Assembly (NCBI GenBank): GCA_964581105.1
Contig: CAZOMB010000003.1
Location: forward strand, 5,053-69,052
Length of the DNA stretch: 64,000 nt
From: UBA10161 sp964581105
GTDB lineage: Archaea > Micrarchaeota > Micrarchaeia > Anstonellales > Anstonellaceae
Direction of reading: 5' to 3'
Made by a program: the position numbers and the translations under genes. The notes under the pieces are model-generated. The model ran no database searches and had not been told where the DNA came from. It saw only the letters and a program-made list of their open reading frames with translations. Numbering within the stretch: position 1 is the first letter of the stretch; each line of letters starts with the position of its first letter. Positions 8,910 to 17,311 of the stretch are shown piece by piece.

Positions 8910-9800
8910 TCAGCCTGCCCTTCGCAAAAGAAGGTGCTTTCCTTTTCTTGTGAGCCGGTAATAAACGAATTTCCTGCCAGGGGTTGCAAGCTTTTCAACA
9001 AGGCCTGCCTGCTGCAATGCCTCCAAGTGCTCAGATATTGTTGCCTTGCTTTTGCCAAGTTTTGAGGAAAGGTCTGTTGGTATTCTGTCTGCTTCAGAAA
9101 GCTGTTCCATTATTCCTGCCCTTGTCTTGTTTTCAAGAAGCCGGGTGTCATGCGCACTGATTTCAACCTGTGCCTGCCTTTGCTGCAAAATCAGGTATGA
9201 TGCCACTATTATGAGCACAAATGCGCCTAATGCCTGCAAAGCCTGCCAGGTTCCTAGTTTCTCCCCTTCCAGCTCTGGCTCTTGAGGTGCTCTTGGGGCT
9301 GTTCCTGCTGTTTTTGCTTCAATCCCAAAATCCAGGCTTTCTTGTGCTGCTTTGGGAACAGCTGCCTCAGCAGAAGGCTCTTCATATTGTTCTGGCACTG
9401 GCATTTGGTTGCAAGTTTCAGGAGTAGCGCAGCCAGACCAGCTAGCTTGTTCACTGCAATAATAGTCAACAGTGCTTAATGGGGCAAATCCTCTTGGGTC
9501 GCATTTTGTTTCAATTACCCCTAGGCTAATTAGGGCCTCAAGCTCATTTGAAAGAGCTGGTTGGCTCTCATCAGTGCCAGAAACTGATACTAAGATGCCT
9601 TGCGGGGAAGAAGATATGCTTGTTTTGTAATCCCCTTTGCTTGACTCATAAGTAAAAGTGTCATTTTCATCAAAAGAGCCGTTAAGCGAGGGAGCAGAAG
9701 ACAGGTTAAGGGAAGCTTCTGAAGAAAGGGTTGCACTAAAGGATGCAAAATAGGCACAGGAAAGCACTAAGCACACAAGCAATATGGCTGATAGTCTCAT
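8910..9800 (-). CDS. Membrane-anchored winged-helix regulator
   Basis: 296 residues. A signal peptide (MRLSAILLVCLVLSCAYF), an extracytoplasmic domain of about 180 residues with several Cys, one transmembrane helix (ALGAFVLIIVASYLIL), and a cytoplasmic ArsR/MarR-like winged HTH (SKLGKSKATISEHLEALQQ, then a wing with GRKFVYYRLTRKG). This topology would let the protein sense an external signal and bind DNA directly at the membrane; known one-component archaeal regulators have this design. A TATA-like TTTTTATAAGG lies about 25 bases upstream and GGAGG precedes the ATG. Target genes are unknown. Confidence 0.8.
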   Translation of the reverse strand: MRLSAILLVCLVLSCAYFASFSATLSSEASLNLSSAPSLNGSFDENDTFTYESSKGDYKTSISSSPQGILVSVSGTDESQPALSNELEALISLGVIETKCDPRGFAPLSTVDYYCSEQASWSGCATPETCNQMPVPEQYEEPSAEAAVPKAAQESLDFGIEAKTAGTAPRAPQEPELEGEKLGTWQALQALGAFVLIIVASYLILQQRQAQVEISAHDTRLLENKTRAGIMEQLSEADRIPTDLSSKLGKSKATISEHLEALQQAGLVEKLATPGRKFVYYRLTRKGKHLLLRRAG

Positions 9801-9942
9801 AGAAGAAGTGTGCCTCCAACCTTATAAAAATTGTTCGCTTTTTGTTCGGTGCATCTTGCCGGGCAAGGCATCAGTGCTGCCATAGCAGCACCGGGAAAAG
9901 CGATTCATTCTGCTCACAGAATGTGCATCGGTTTTTGTTCGG
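9801..9942. other. Hairpin-rich intergenic segment with direct repeats
   Basis: Between the histone stop and the HTH-regulator start. It has two direct copies of TTTTTGTTCGGT (about 9839 and 9931) and successive perfect hairpins: GTGCTGC/GCAGCAC with loop CATA and CATTCTG/CAGAATG with loop CTCA, plus a CTTGCC/GGCAAG inverted repeat. No ORF, tRNA or C/D box pattern fits. It may be a histone transcript terminator region, a structured leader of the regulator gene or an uncharacterised RNA. Confidence 0.45.
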
Positions 9943-10137
9943 TCAGCGGGCAAGCTTTATATCTGAAGATGTCACTGTTTTCCTGCCTGCATGCTTTGCG
10001 TATTTTATTGCCCTTGTTGAAATGTCAACCCCTATCTTCTCAAGTGTCTCTGCAAGCTCTGTTGCTGCGCTGTCACTTACCCTGTCAGCGCCGCATGAGC
10101 GTATTATTTTCTCAACAGGGGCTTTTGGAAGTATCAT
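9943..10137 (-). CDS. Archaeal histone
   Basis: 64 residues (MILPKAPVEKIIRSCGADRV...), a single histone fold of the HMf type: helix 1, loop, long helix 2 (SDSAATELAETLEKIG), then the characteristic AKHAGRKTVTSSDIKLA of helix 3. The ATG at 10137 is chosen over an upstream TTG because GGTGG lies 5 bases before it. It forms dimers that wrap DNA. The gene is divergent from the Hef-like helicase, sharing about 59 bases of upstream sequence. Confidence 0.95.
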   Translation of the reverse strand: MILPKAPVEKIIRSCGADRVSDSAATELAETLEKIGVDISTRAIKYAKHAGRKTVTSSDIKLAR

Positions 10138-10196
10138 AAGACCACCGGCATTATACCTCAATTAGGTAATTAAATGCTTGCGTACAAGTGTGTTTT

Positions 10197-11711
10197 ATGC
10201 AAGGCTTTTTGAGAAAAGGCATAACTCCCCGGGCATACCAGAGAGCAATAGCAGGCTCTGCCCTGGCAAGCGGCAATACATTGGTTGTGCTGCCAACCGG
10301 CCTGGGCAAAACCTTGATTGCCTTTCTTGTTATAGAGGAAAAAGTAAAGCAGGGAAGAGCGGTTTTCCTTGCCCCGACAAAGCCTCTTGTACAGCAGCAT
10401 CACAGGACTTTTCTTGAACTGACTCATTTTCCTGGGGAAGAAACTGCCTTGATTACAGGTGAAGTGCAGCCAAAAAACAGGGAAAAGATGTGGAACAAAA
10501 GAGTGTGCTTTTCAACCCCCCAGTCCTTGCAAAATGATTTGAAGAGGGGGAGAACAGGCGCTGACTTTTCCCTTTGCATAATTGATGAGGCACACAGGTC
10601 AGTTGGAAACTATGCATATACTTATGTTGCTGAAAAGTGCAATGAAAAAGGGGCACTTATTTTAGGGCTTACTGCCTCGCCAGGGGGAAGCAAAAAAAGG
10701 ATAGAAGAAATAGTCAATGCATTGGGCATACAAAACATTGAGATAAGGACTGCAGCTGACTCTGATGTTGCCTCATATGTAAAGCCCCTTGAAATTAATT
10801 TTGTAAGGGTGGCTTTGGGAAAAAGCTTTTCAGAGATAAAAAAGCTTCTTGAGGCAATGCTAAAAGACTACTCAAAGTACTTGTCAAACTTTGGGTTTCA
10901 TGCGCCTTTAAAGTCAAAAAAGGGGCTGGTTGAGCTTAGGGTAAAAATAATGAGGATGTCAAGCAGAATAAAGTACTCTGCTTTGTCATTTTACTCGTCT
11001 GTTTTCAATGTTGTGCACATGCTTGAGCTCATAGAGACACAGGGGCTTGCAACATTTCTTTCATATGTTGAAAAGCTGAAAACAAGGCCAGATACAAAGG
11101 CAAGAAGGAGGATATTTGCTGACAAGAGGTTTATGCAAGTATTGAAGCTGTGCCAAACCTCTTCTGAGCACCCAAAGCTTTGCGAGCTAATCAAAATACT
11201 GTCCGGCTTAAAGGGGGAAAAAGTGCTGGTATTTGCCCAGTACAGGGACCAGGTAAAAACAATTGTCAGCACTTTGCAGGAAAACGGGTTTTCTGCAAAA
11301 AGGTTTGTAGGGAAAAAGGAAGGGGTCACCTCCAAAGAGCAGAAAAAGACAATTGAGAAATTTGCAAAAGGCCAGTTTGACATAATGGTTGCAACCTCAA
11401 TAGGCGAAGAAGGGCTGGACATACCTTCAGTTGACACCGTAGTATTCTTTGAGCCAATTGCATCTGAAATCCGCTCAATACAAAGGAGGGGAAGGGCAGG
11501 AAGGCTAAAAGCAGGCAAAGTAATAGTGCTAATCACAGTCGGCACAAGGGATGAGGCCTACTTTTACTCTTCAAGGAAAAAAGAGGAGAACATGAAAAGG
11601 ATTGTTGGCAAAATGAAAAGGAAATTTGCTGCCCCTGGGCAAAAGAAAAGGCCCCAAAAGAAAAGGAGGGGAAAAAGCCAGCCTGTGCAAAGGAAAATCA
11701 CAGACTTCTGA
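10197..11711 (+). CDS. Hef-like SF2 DNA helicase, no nuclease domain
   Basis: About 504 residues (an in-frame GTG lies 9 bases upstream). SF2 motifs are all present: Walker A in LPTGLGKTLIA, DEAH box in IIDEAH, motif III in GLTASPGG, motif V in ATSIGEEGLDIP and motif VI in QRRGRAGR. The spacing and insert match the FANCM/Hef family, which acts on stalled forks. The protein ends in a basic tail (KKRPQKKRRGK) soon after the helicase; the XPF-type nuclease and HhH domains of euryarchaeal Hef are absent. The end QRKITDF resembles a PCNA-interacting (PIP) box. Confidence 0.9.
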   Translation: MQGFLRKGITPRAYQRAIAGSALASGNTLVVLPTGLGKTLIAFLVIEEKVKQGRAVFLAPTKPLVQQHHRTFLELTHFPGEETALITGEVQPKNREKMWNKRVCFSTPQSLQNDLKRGRTGADFSLCIIDEAHRSVGNYAYTYVAEKCNEKGALILGLTASPGGSKKRIEEIVNALGIQNIEIRTAADSDVASYVKPLEINFVRVALGKSFSEIKKLLEAMLKDYSKYLSNFGFHAPLKSKKGLVELRVKIMRMSSRIKYSALSFYSSVFNVVHMLELIETQGLATFLSYVEKLKTRPDTKARRRIFADKRFMQVLKLCQTSSEHPKLCELIKILSGLKGEKVLVFAQYRDQVKTIVSTLQENGFSAKRFVGKKEGVTSKEQKKTIEKFAKGQFDIMVATSIGEEGLDIPSVDTVVFFEPIASEIRSIQRRGRAGRLKAGKVIVLITVGTRDEAYFYSSRKKEENMKRIVGKMKRKFAAPGQKKRPQKKRRGKSQPVQRKITDF

Positions 11712-11744
11712 TGACTTTTTAAGCCTATTTTATCTTATTTTACC

Positions 11745-14408
11745 ATGAAAGAGCCAAGCTGGCACTCAATGTCCCTCAAATCACTATTTTCTGAGCTTAG
11801 CACAAAAGACTCAGGGCTTACTGAAAAGGCAGCAAATGCAAGGCTTGCAAATTATGGCAAAAACCAGATTGAGGAAATAAAAAAAGACCCATGGTATATG
11901 ATGCTTTTGGGCCAGTTCAACAACTTGCCGATAATACTTCTTATTGCAGCTGCTGCAATCTCATTTGCCCTTGGAATGACTGTTGATGAAAAGAAGATAA
12001 TAGACGGCATTGCAATAACAGTTGCAATCCTGCTTGCAGTCTTTTTCAGCTTTTTCCAGGAGTACAAGGCAGAGCGGGCGTTGGAGGCACTAAAAAAGCT
12101 CATGGTGCCCCGCTCAGTTGTGCTAAGAGGGGGAAAAGAAGTTTCAATTGATTCAAGATTCATTGTGCCTGGAGACATACTTGTGCTTGAGGAAGGCTCA
12201 AGGGTTGCTGCAGATGTTAGGCTTATTGAGGCAGTAAATATAGCTTCTGACCAGTCAACCTTGACAGGGGAATCAAGGCCTTCTGCAAAAGATGCCTGTA
12301 CAGTGCCTTCGAAAAAAGTGCTGTCAGAGCAGAACAACATGCTGTTTGCAGGAACAGTTATTGTAAGGGGCCATGGGCTGGGAGTGGTGGTAAGGACTGG
12401 CATGCACACAGAGTTTGGCAAAATAGTTGGCTATGTTACAGAAAAAAAGCCAAAAGAGACAACTTTGCAAAAGAGCCTTGCAGATTTGGCAAAAAACCTT
12501 GGCTATGCAGGAATAATTTTGGCGGCCCTATTTTTTGCAATAGGCATTTTCAGGGGAGAAACAGCTGCAAACATGTTCATTGTCGCAGTAGCGCTTGCTG
12601 TTGCAGTCATCCCAGAAGGCCTTCCGACAGTGCTTGCAATAACTTTGGCAATCGGCGTTCAGAAAATGGCAAAAAAGAATGCAATAGTCAGGAAAATGCC
12701 TGCAGTTGAGACCCTTGGCTCTGCAACTGTAATTTGCACAGACAAGACAGGGACAATAACAAAGAACAAGATGCAGGTGCAGCAAATAATACTTGCAGAC
12801 AGGACATATTCAATAGGATATGGAAAACTGTCCCCTTCGGCAGCAAAAAGGGACAAAGTGCTTGCAAAAGCGCTTGAAATAATGGCACTTTGCAACAATG
12901 CAATGGTTGTAAGGGAAGAAGGCAAGGAAACTGTGTCAGGCGACCCTACTGAAACAGCGCTTTTGAGCGCAGTTGGCTCATGCTCTGTAAATGCAAGGAG
13001 GATGAGGTCAGGGCACAGGCTTGTTGGGGAAGTGCCTTTTGACTCTGGCAGGAAAATGATGAGCTCTGTCCGGCTTTTTGGCAAGAAAAGAATAGCCCTG
13101 GTAAAAGGGGCGCCTGAGAAAATAATCTCAAAATGCTCAAAAATGCTTGACTCAAAAGGGGAGCAAAGGCTCACTCAAGTGAAAAAAAGAATGCTGAACA
13201 TGGATTCGCAAATGCTTGGCGAGGATGGGATGCGCGTGCTTGCGCTTGCCTACAGGCAGGTGCCAAAGCTTTCAAAGCATACCGCCTCAAATACTGAAAA
13301 ATCCCTTGTTTTTGTCGGCTTGGTTGCAATGGAAGACCCGCCAAGGGAGGAAGTGCCAGAGGCAATAAGCCTGTGCCGGTCTGCCGGAATAAGGGTAGTA
13401 ATGATTACAGGCGACTCTCTTCAGACTGCAAAGGCAATTGCATCAAAGGTCGGGCTTTTTGAAAAAGGCTCAATGGTTGTTGACGGCTCTGAGCTAAAGT
13501 CAATGGATGACACAGAGCTTGACTCAATCCTTTATTCAACAACAGTATTTGCAAGGGTCACTCCAGAGCAAAAGTACAGGATAGTCAGGGCATTTATGAG
13601 GCAAGGGGAAATAGTTGCAGTGACAGGCGATGGGGTCAATGATGCTCCTGCAATAAAAAAGGCCCATATAGGGGTTGCAATGGGCGTTGTTGGCACAGAT
13701 GTAACCTCCGAAGTATCAGACATTGTGCTTACTGATGACAATTTCTCATCAATAGTAAATGCAGTCAAGTATGGGAGGACCATATTCAATAACATAAAGT
13801 CATTTGTAAGGTACCAGATTTCAACAAACGTTGCCGCGATTTCACTTATGTTTGCAGCGCCTGCGCTTTCACTTCCTCTTCCTTTGCTGCCTCTCCAGCT
13901 TCTGTGGATAAATATTATGATTGACGGGCCTCCAGCACTTGCCCTTGGCGCAGAGCCGCCTTCAAAAGATGAGATGAAACGCCCCCCTCGGGATCAGAAA
14001 AAGCCATTCATAGGCAGGAACCTTGTTCTTTCAATAACAAGCTTAGGCTTACTTATGGCATCAATTGGCTTAGTTGTATTTGTCTTTTACCTTTCCTACA
14101 GCCCTGAAAGGGCGTTTACAGTGGTATTTACTCTATTTGTATTTTTGCAGCTTTTCAATGCACTTAACTGCAGGTCTGCCACTGAATCAATATTTTCCCG
14201 GTTTTTTGCCAACCCCTATGTATTTTTGGCAATACTGGTATCGCTTTTGCTGCATCTGGCAATTGTTTATTATGCGCCGCTTCAGGAGGTATTCAAGACA
14301 GTTCCTCTTGTGCCAGGCGACTTTGCTATTATAATAGCTGCTGCGCTTCTTGTAATAGTATTTGAGGAGATAAAGAAAAAGATAATGCCATTTACTACTG
14401 CCTACTGA
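11745..14408 (+). CDS. P-type cation-transporting ATPase (P2A-like)
   Basis: 887 residues. N-terminal cation ATPase domain, actuator with TLTGES, phosphorylated Asp in ICTDKTGT (residue 333), nucleotide-binding domain, hinge GDGVNDAPA, and about ten transmembrane helices. M4 has PEGLP and M6 has QLLWINIMIDGPPALALG, the arrangement of calcium-type pumps, so calcium or a related cation is the probable substrate. A TATA-like TTTTTAAG lies about 25 bases upstream and the start is close to it, so the transcript is probably near-leaderless. Overlaps the convergent dephospho-CoA kinase by 7 bases. Confidence 0.93.
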   Translation: MKEPSWHSMSLKSLFSELSTKDSGLTEKAANARLANYGKNQIEEIKKDPWYMMLLGQFNNLPIILLIAAAAISFALGMTVDEKKIIDGIAITVAILLAVFFSFFQEYKAERALEALKKLMVPRSVVLRGGKEVSIDSRFIVPGDILVLEEGSRVAADVRLIEAVNIASDQSTLTGESRPSAKDACTVPSKKVLSEQNNMLFAGTVIVRGHGLGVVVRTGMHTEFGKIVGYVTEKKPKETTLQKSLADLAKNLGYAGIILAALFFAIGIFRGETAANMFIVAVALAVAVIPEGLPTVLAITLAIGVQKMAKKNAIVRKMPAVETLGSATVICTDKTGTITKNKMQVQQIILADRTYSIGYGKLSPSAAKRDKVLAKALEIMALCNNAMVVREEGKETVSGDPTETALLSAVGSCSVNARRMRSGHRLVGEVPFDSGRKMMSSVRLFGKKRIALVKGAPEKIISKCSKMLDSKGEQRLTQVKKRMLNMDSQMLGEDGMRVLALAYRQVPKLSKHTASNTEKSLVFVGLVAMEDPPREEVPEAISLCRSAGIRVVMITGDSLQTAKAIASKVGLFEKGSMVVDGSELKSMDDTELDSILYSTTVFARVTPEQKYRIVRAFMRQGEIVAVTGDGVNDAPAIKKAHIGVAMGVVGTDVTSEVSDIVLTDDNFSSIVNAVKYGRTIFNNIKSFVRYQISTNVAAISLMFAAPALSLPLPLLPLQLLWINIMIDGPPALALGAEPPSKDEMKRPPRDQKKPFIGRNLVLSITSLGLLMASIGLVVFVFYLSYSPERAFTVVFTLFVFLQLFNALNCRSATESIFSRFFANPYVFLAILVSLLLHLAIVYYAPLQEVFKTVPLVPGDFAIIIAAALLVIVFEEIKKKIMPFTTAY

Positions 14409-14908
14409 ACCTTTTGCATTCTGTTTAGAAAGCCCTTTGCTTTTTCTGTTATGCTTTTGGAGCCAAGCTCAACAATTACTGCCCCTTGGTCAGGCTGCCC
14501 ATATACAAGTGTTCCTTTTTTTGCCCTTGCCATTATAGCAAGAGAGGATAAGTCATCCTCCCCAACAACAAAAATTGCGCCTTTTTCCTTTTCAAGCACT
14601 TTTTCAATTGCAATCAATAGCTCGTCAGATATATGGCCTGCCCCTGATAAAACAGCATATGCCTCTTTTGCATGCGGCACAAATGTTTTTTTCATTTCTT
14701 TTGGGATTTCAACCCGTTTTACCTTAAAGTCAAATACTATTATGTCGGGTGCAATCCCTGCAGTTATCAAGTCATGTGCACACTGGTCGCCAACAGCAAT
14801 AAGCGGTTTGATTGCCTTTTTGCTTTCCTGCAAAAACTCCTTTCCCCTTAAAACCCTTCCAAAGGGCTTTCTTATTTCTTCTCTCATGTTTTCAGGCAGC
14901 ACAAGCAT
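14402..14908 (-). CDS. GTP-dependent dephospho-CoA kinase (DUF359)
   Basis: 168 residues, full length for the archaeal family that phosphorylates dephospho-CoA with GTP in the last step of CoA synthesis. Characteristic segments: VGDQCAHDLITAGIAPDIIV, a central VVGEDDLSSLA and the C-terminal LVYGQPDQGAVIV. It follows rpiA by 5 bases in an HTH-CBS / rpiA / kinase operon. Identification rests on family motifs; kinase activity is known for euryarchaeal members. Confidence 0.9.
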   Translation of the reverse strand: MLVLPENMREEIRKPFGRVLRGKEFLQESKKAIKPLIAVGDQCAHDLITAGIAPDIIVFDFKVKRVEIPKEMKKTFVPHAKEAYAVLSGAGHISDELLIAIEKVLEKEKGAIFVVGEDDLSSLAIMARAKKGTLVYGQPDQGAVIVELGSKSITEKAKGFLNRMQKVQ

Positions 14909-14913
14909 ATTAA

Positions 14914-15585
14914 TCAGCCCAAAGTATCTGCAGAGCCATCCTGCTTGCCAACAATGACAACTGGCCTTTTGTTGGCAAATATCCCATTGTCAACAACGCC
15001 AGGAATGCTGTTAATCATCTTCTCAAGCTTTGCAGGCTCTTGTATTTCCCCAAACTCAACATGCAGCATAAGGTTTGAGTTGTCGCTTATGAATTTCCTT
15101 TCCCCTTTCATCCTGGTTTCAAATTTCTTTGCCCCGATTTTAACAAGGTCCATTTTCACTGCCTCTTCAGCCATTGGGATAACTTCAATTGGCACTGTTC
15201 CTGATAGCTTTTGAACAAGCTTGTTTTGCCCTGCCATTACAATGAATTTTCCTGCCCTGTAGTCTACTATTTTCTCCCTTACCAAAGCCCCGCCAAGTCC
15301 CTTTATTAGGTTCAATTTTTTATCCACTTTATCAGCTCCGTCAAATGCAATGTCAAGCTCTTTTATCTTGCCAAAGCCAGCAAGCTTTAAGCCAAGCCCT
15401 TTTGCCTGCTCTTCAGATGCCACAGATGTTGCAATGCAGGTAAGCTTTAGGTCCTCTTTTTTGTTAAGCTCTCCAAGCATGTCAATGAATATTTTTGCAG
15501 TGCTGCCTGTGCCAAGCCCTATTTTCATGCCTGGCTTTACCATTTTAAGGGCCTGTGCTGCTGCAGCCTGCTTTTCATTGTGCAT
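14914..15585 (-). CDS. rpiA: Ribose-5-phosphate isomerase A
   Basis: 223 residues, normal length. Interconverts ribose 5-phosphate and ribulose 5-phosphate for nucleotide synthesis. Diagnostic motifs: GLGTGSTAKIFI near the N-terminus, FDGADKVDKKLNLIKG with the catalytic acid region, and GGALVREKIV. The C-terminus (DNGIFANKRPVVIVG) is typical. It lies between the HTH-CBS regulator and dephospho-CoA kinase. Confidence 0.96.
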   Translation of the reverse strand: MHNEKQAAAAQALKMVKPGMKIGLGTGSTAKIFIDMLGELNKKEDLKLTCIATSVASEEQAKGLGLKLAGFGKIKELDIAFDGADKVDKKLNLIKGLGGALVREKIVDYRAGKFIVMAGQNKLVQKLSGTVPIEVIPMAEEAVKMDLVKIGAKKFETRMKGERKFISDNSNLMLHVEFGEIQEPAKLEKMINSIPGVVDNGIFANKRPVVIVGKQDGSADTLG

Positions 15586-15596
15586 ATTATCATCCC

Positions 15597-16142
15597 CTAT
15601 ATAGTTTTCAGGAGGTCTGCTTTAGTTATTATGCCTGCTATTTTGCCTTTTTGCATTACCAGCACTGCTGAGTGGTGGCGCAGCAAATAAGCAATTGCAG
15701 AGATTGGGGTTGTCAAAAGCGCAGTCGGGAATGCCTCTTCCATTGCGTCATGCACTTTCATTCTTGCTATCTTTTTTGCGTCAGTTGAAAAATTGGAAAG
15801 AATTGCCTGTTCTGAGATGCTGCCAATTACCTGCTTTCCCTGCATGACAGGCATTTGTGAAATCGAGTATTTTCTCATTTTTGTTGCTGCAGATGACAAT
15901 GGCTCTGAGGAAGAAACAGTCTTTACGCCTGCGTTCATTATCTCTTTTGCTGCCTTTTCCTTTGAGTAATGCTCTCTTTGCAAAACTTCTATGATTTTCT
16001 TCACTTTTGAGTAGGCAGGGTCAATGCTTCCTGCCTCTACTTTTGCAACCAATGACTGGGAAACGCCTGCCATTTTTGCAAGCTGGTGCTGGGTGATTCC
16101 AAGCTTTTTCCTAAGCTCCTTTATTCTCCTGATATCATCCAT
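15597..16142 (-). CDS. HTH-CBS transcriptional regulator
   Basis: 181 residues. Residues 1-60 form an XRE-type HTH (RKKLGITQHQLAKMAGVSQS with an LVAKVEAG recognition segment); residues 75-181 are two CBS repeats (AATKMRKYSISQMPVMQGKQ and LRHHSAVLVMQKGKIAGI). CBS pairs bind adenine nucleotides, so it may adjust expression to energy state. This arrangement is common in archaea. It is the first gene of the rpiA/kinase operon and may control it. Confidence 0.92.
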   Translation of the reverse strand: MDDIRRIKELRKKLGITQHQLAKMAGVSQSLVAKVEAGSIDPAYSKVKKIIEVLQREHYSKEKAAKEIMNAGVKTVSSSEPLSSAATKMRKYSISQMPVMQGKQVIGSISEQAILSNFSTDAKKIARMKVHDAMEEAFPTALLTTPISAIAYLLRHHSAVLVMQKGKIAGIITKADLLKTI

Positions 16143-16196
16143 GCTAAAGGTTCAATTGCTACTGTTTATATTCCTAATGGAATTATTGCCTGCTAA

Positions 16197-16577
16197 TCAA
16201 ACCATTATTCCTTCGGTTTTTATCTTGTTTTTTGTTACATGGCTTCCGTATTTTGCCAAAAGAGAGTTTATAAAATTGGAAAGGCCCCTACAATTCTTCT
16301 TAGCCTCTTTGAACTCATCCAAAATCTGTTTTTTGTACTCTGGCAGGTTTTCTGTTTTCAAGATGTCCTCTCCAATTTCTTTGATAATTTGCTTTGATTC
16401 TTCCAGCCCAACGCTTATTCTGTCTGCCACAGTGAATGATTTTATCCTCCTGTTGACTACTGCCATGGCTTTTGAGAACATTTCATATTTGTCGCCTCTG
16501 CTCATGCCTTGGAGTATAGTTTTTACATTATTTTTGACTTTTTGATTATTCAAGCCTATCACCTGCTTTTTTCTCAT
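16197..16577 (-). CDS. Small helical protein, unknown
   Basis: 126 residues, all-helical and charged (VKNNVKTILQGMSRGDKYEM), with no recognised domain or membrane segment. The promoter is clear: a TATA box (AGTATATAAG) lies about 15-25 bases before the ATG, so translation probably starts at or close to the transcript 5' end. Confidence 0.7.
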   Translation of the reverse strand: MRKKQVIGLNNQKVKNNVKTILQGMSRGDKYEMFSKAMAVVNRRIKSFTVADRISVGLEESKQIIKEIGEDILKTENLPEYKKQILDEFKEAKKNCRGLSNFINSLLAKYGSHVTKNKIKTEGIMV

Positions 16578-16628
16578 GTGCAGGTGCTTATATACTTCCC
16601 TGAAAGAATTATTCTTATCGGAATTAAG

Positions 16629-16658
16629 AGAAAAAAGAGCAGAGAGTTAACTCTGCTT
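16629..16658 (-). terminator. Hairpin plus U-run after small membrane gene
   Basis: On the minus strand, a 7-bp hairpin (AGCAGAG / CTCTGCT) is followed by CTTTTTTC, just downstream of the stop at 16676. A stem followed by a U-run fits an archaeal terminator. Confidence 0.55.
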
Positions 16659-16675
16659 CTGAAAATATAGCCTGC

Positions 16676-16873
16676 CTATTCCCTGCCAAACCTGTTGAGA
16701 AGGTCAATGGCCACAAAGAAGAAGAGCATTCCCCCAATTGGCCAATATGCCCAGTCAATGCCTCCTCCACTGGCATAGTCAATTGCCAAAAGAGCAAGAG
16801 AGATTATCACAAACACGCCTATGTTGTACCACCACTTCTTTTTTCCTTTCTTTTTTGCCAAGAGAACCACCAT
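16676..16873 (-). CDS. Small two-helix membrane protein
   Basis: 65 residues: a basic head (LLAKKKGKKKWWYN) and two transmembrane helices (IGVFVIISLALLAIDY and WPIGGMLFFFVAIDLLNRF). This layout resembles small 2TM-domain proteins. It lies downstream of the intron-rich tRNA-Met on the same strand and ends before a terminator-like hairpin. Function unknown. Confidence 0.7.
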   Translation of the reverse strand: MVVLLAKKKGKKKWWYNIGVFVIISLALLAIDYASGGGIDWAYWPIGGMLFFFVAIDLLNRFGRE

Positions 16874-16996
16874 ATTCCTGTTCAGTGGTGAGATTGTTAA
16901 GCCTTGCGCCTAAGAAAAAGAAACATGCCATTAGCTTTCTGCCTGCCGGCAGCAAGGCTGTCATTTTTCTTGAGAAGAAAAATGCCAAGGGCGAGA

Positions 16997-17046
16997 TTTG
17001 TCCAGTTTTTCCGTGAACGCTTTTGCGCAGCAGCGGAAAAGGGTTC
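16997..17046 (-). other. T-loop intron of tRNA-Met
   Basis: Interrupts the T-loop (TTCAA ... AT) at about position 59. Its core is almost identical to the anticodon-loop intron of tRNA-Ala: 25 nt at 17004-17028 match 19357-19381 exactly, and 14 nt at 17033-17046 match 19387-19400 exactly. It folds into a hairpin with stem TTTTCCG/CGGAAAA. Confidence 0.85.
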
Positions 17047-17067
17047 TTGAACTCGCGGCTTCCAGAT

Positions 17068-17197
17068 TTCTCAGTTTTAGCCTGAAGAACAATTTCAACA
17101 GGCAATGCCTTTCTATATCATTGCTGCTCTCACAGCTCATCACTCACAAGTATTACTCCTTTTTGGTGGAGCTTTTTAGGCATCCCAAAAAAGGTCC
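17068..17197 (-). other. Anticodon-loop intron of tRNA-Met
   Basis: A 130-nt insertion after position 37. Its 5' part (GGACC, then the complement of 17159-17177) matches the T-loop intron of tRNA-Ala, where the same 19-mer is at 19278-19296. The 3' half contains a separate hairpin with stem GCCTG/CAGGC. Confidence 0.85.
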
Positions 17198-17311
17198 TAT
17201 GAGTCTGGCACTCTAACCAAATTCCTCTGTAGAAATGCAGGCACTCCTACATCTGAGTTACCTTGGCACAAATGCTATATGGATGAAAAGGCATTAAAAA
17301 GGAGTATTTGA

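Larger units (their letters stand above)
16983..17267 (-). tRNA. tRNA-Met(CAT), elongator type, three introns
   Basis: A 285-nt gene. Acceptor GCCAAGG/CCTTGGC, A73, CCA not encoded. D-stem ACTC/GAGT, anticodon stem CCAGA/TCTGG with spliced loop CTCATAA, T-stem GCGAG/CTCGC. Introns: D-loop 17222-17252 (31 nt), anticodon loop 17068-17197 (130 nt, after position 37) and T-loop about 16997-17046 (49 nt, boundary uncertain by a base). Removing them leaves 75 nt with all stems intact. The anticodon intron has a BHB-like junction: central helix CTCA/TGAG with bulges TAG and AAA. The anticodon stem lacks the three G-C pairs of initiators, so it is elongator Met, or Ile2 if C34 becomes agmatidine. Confidence 0.9.
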
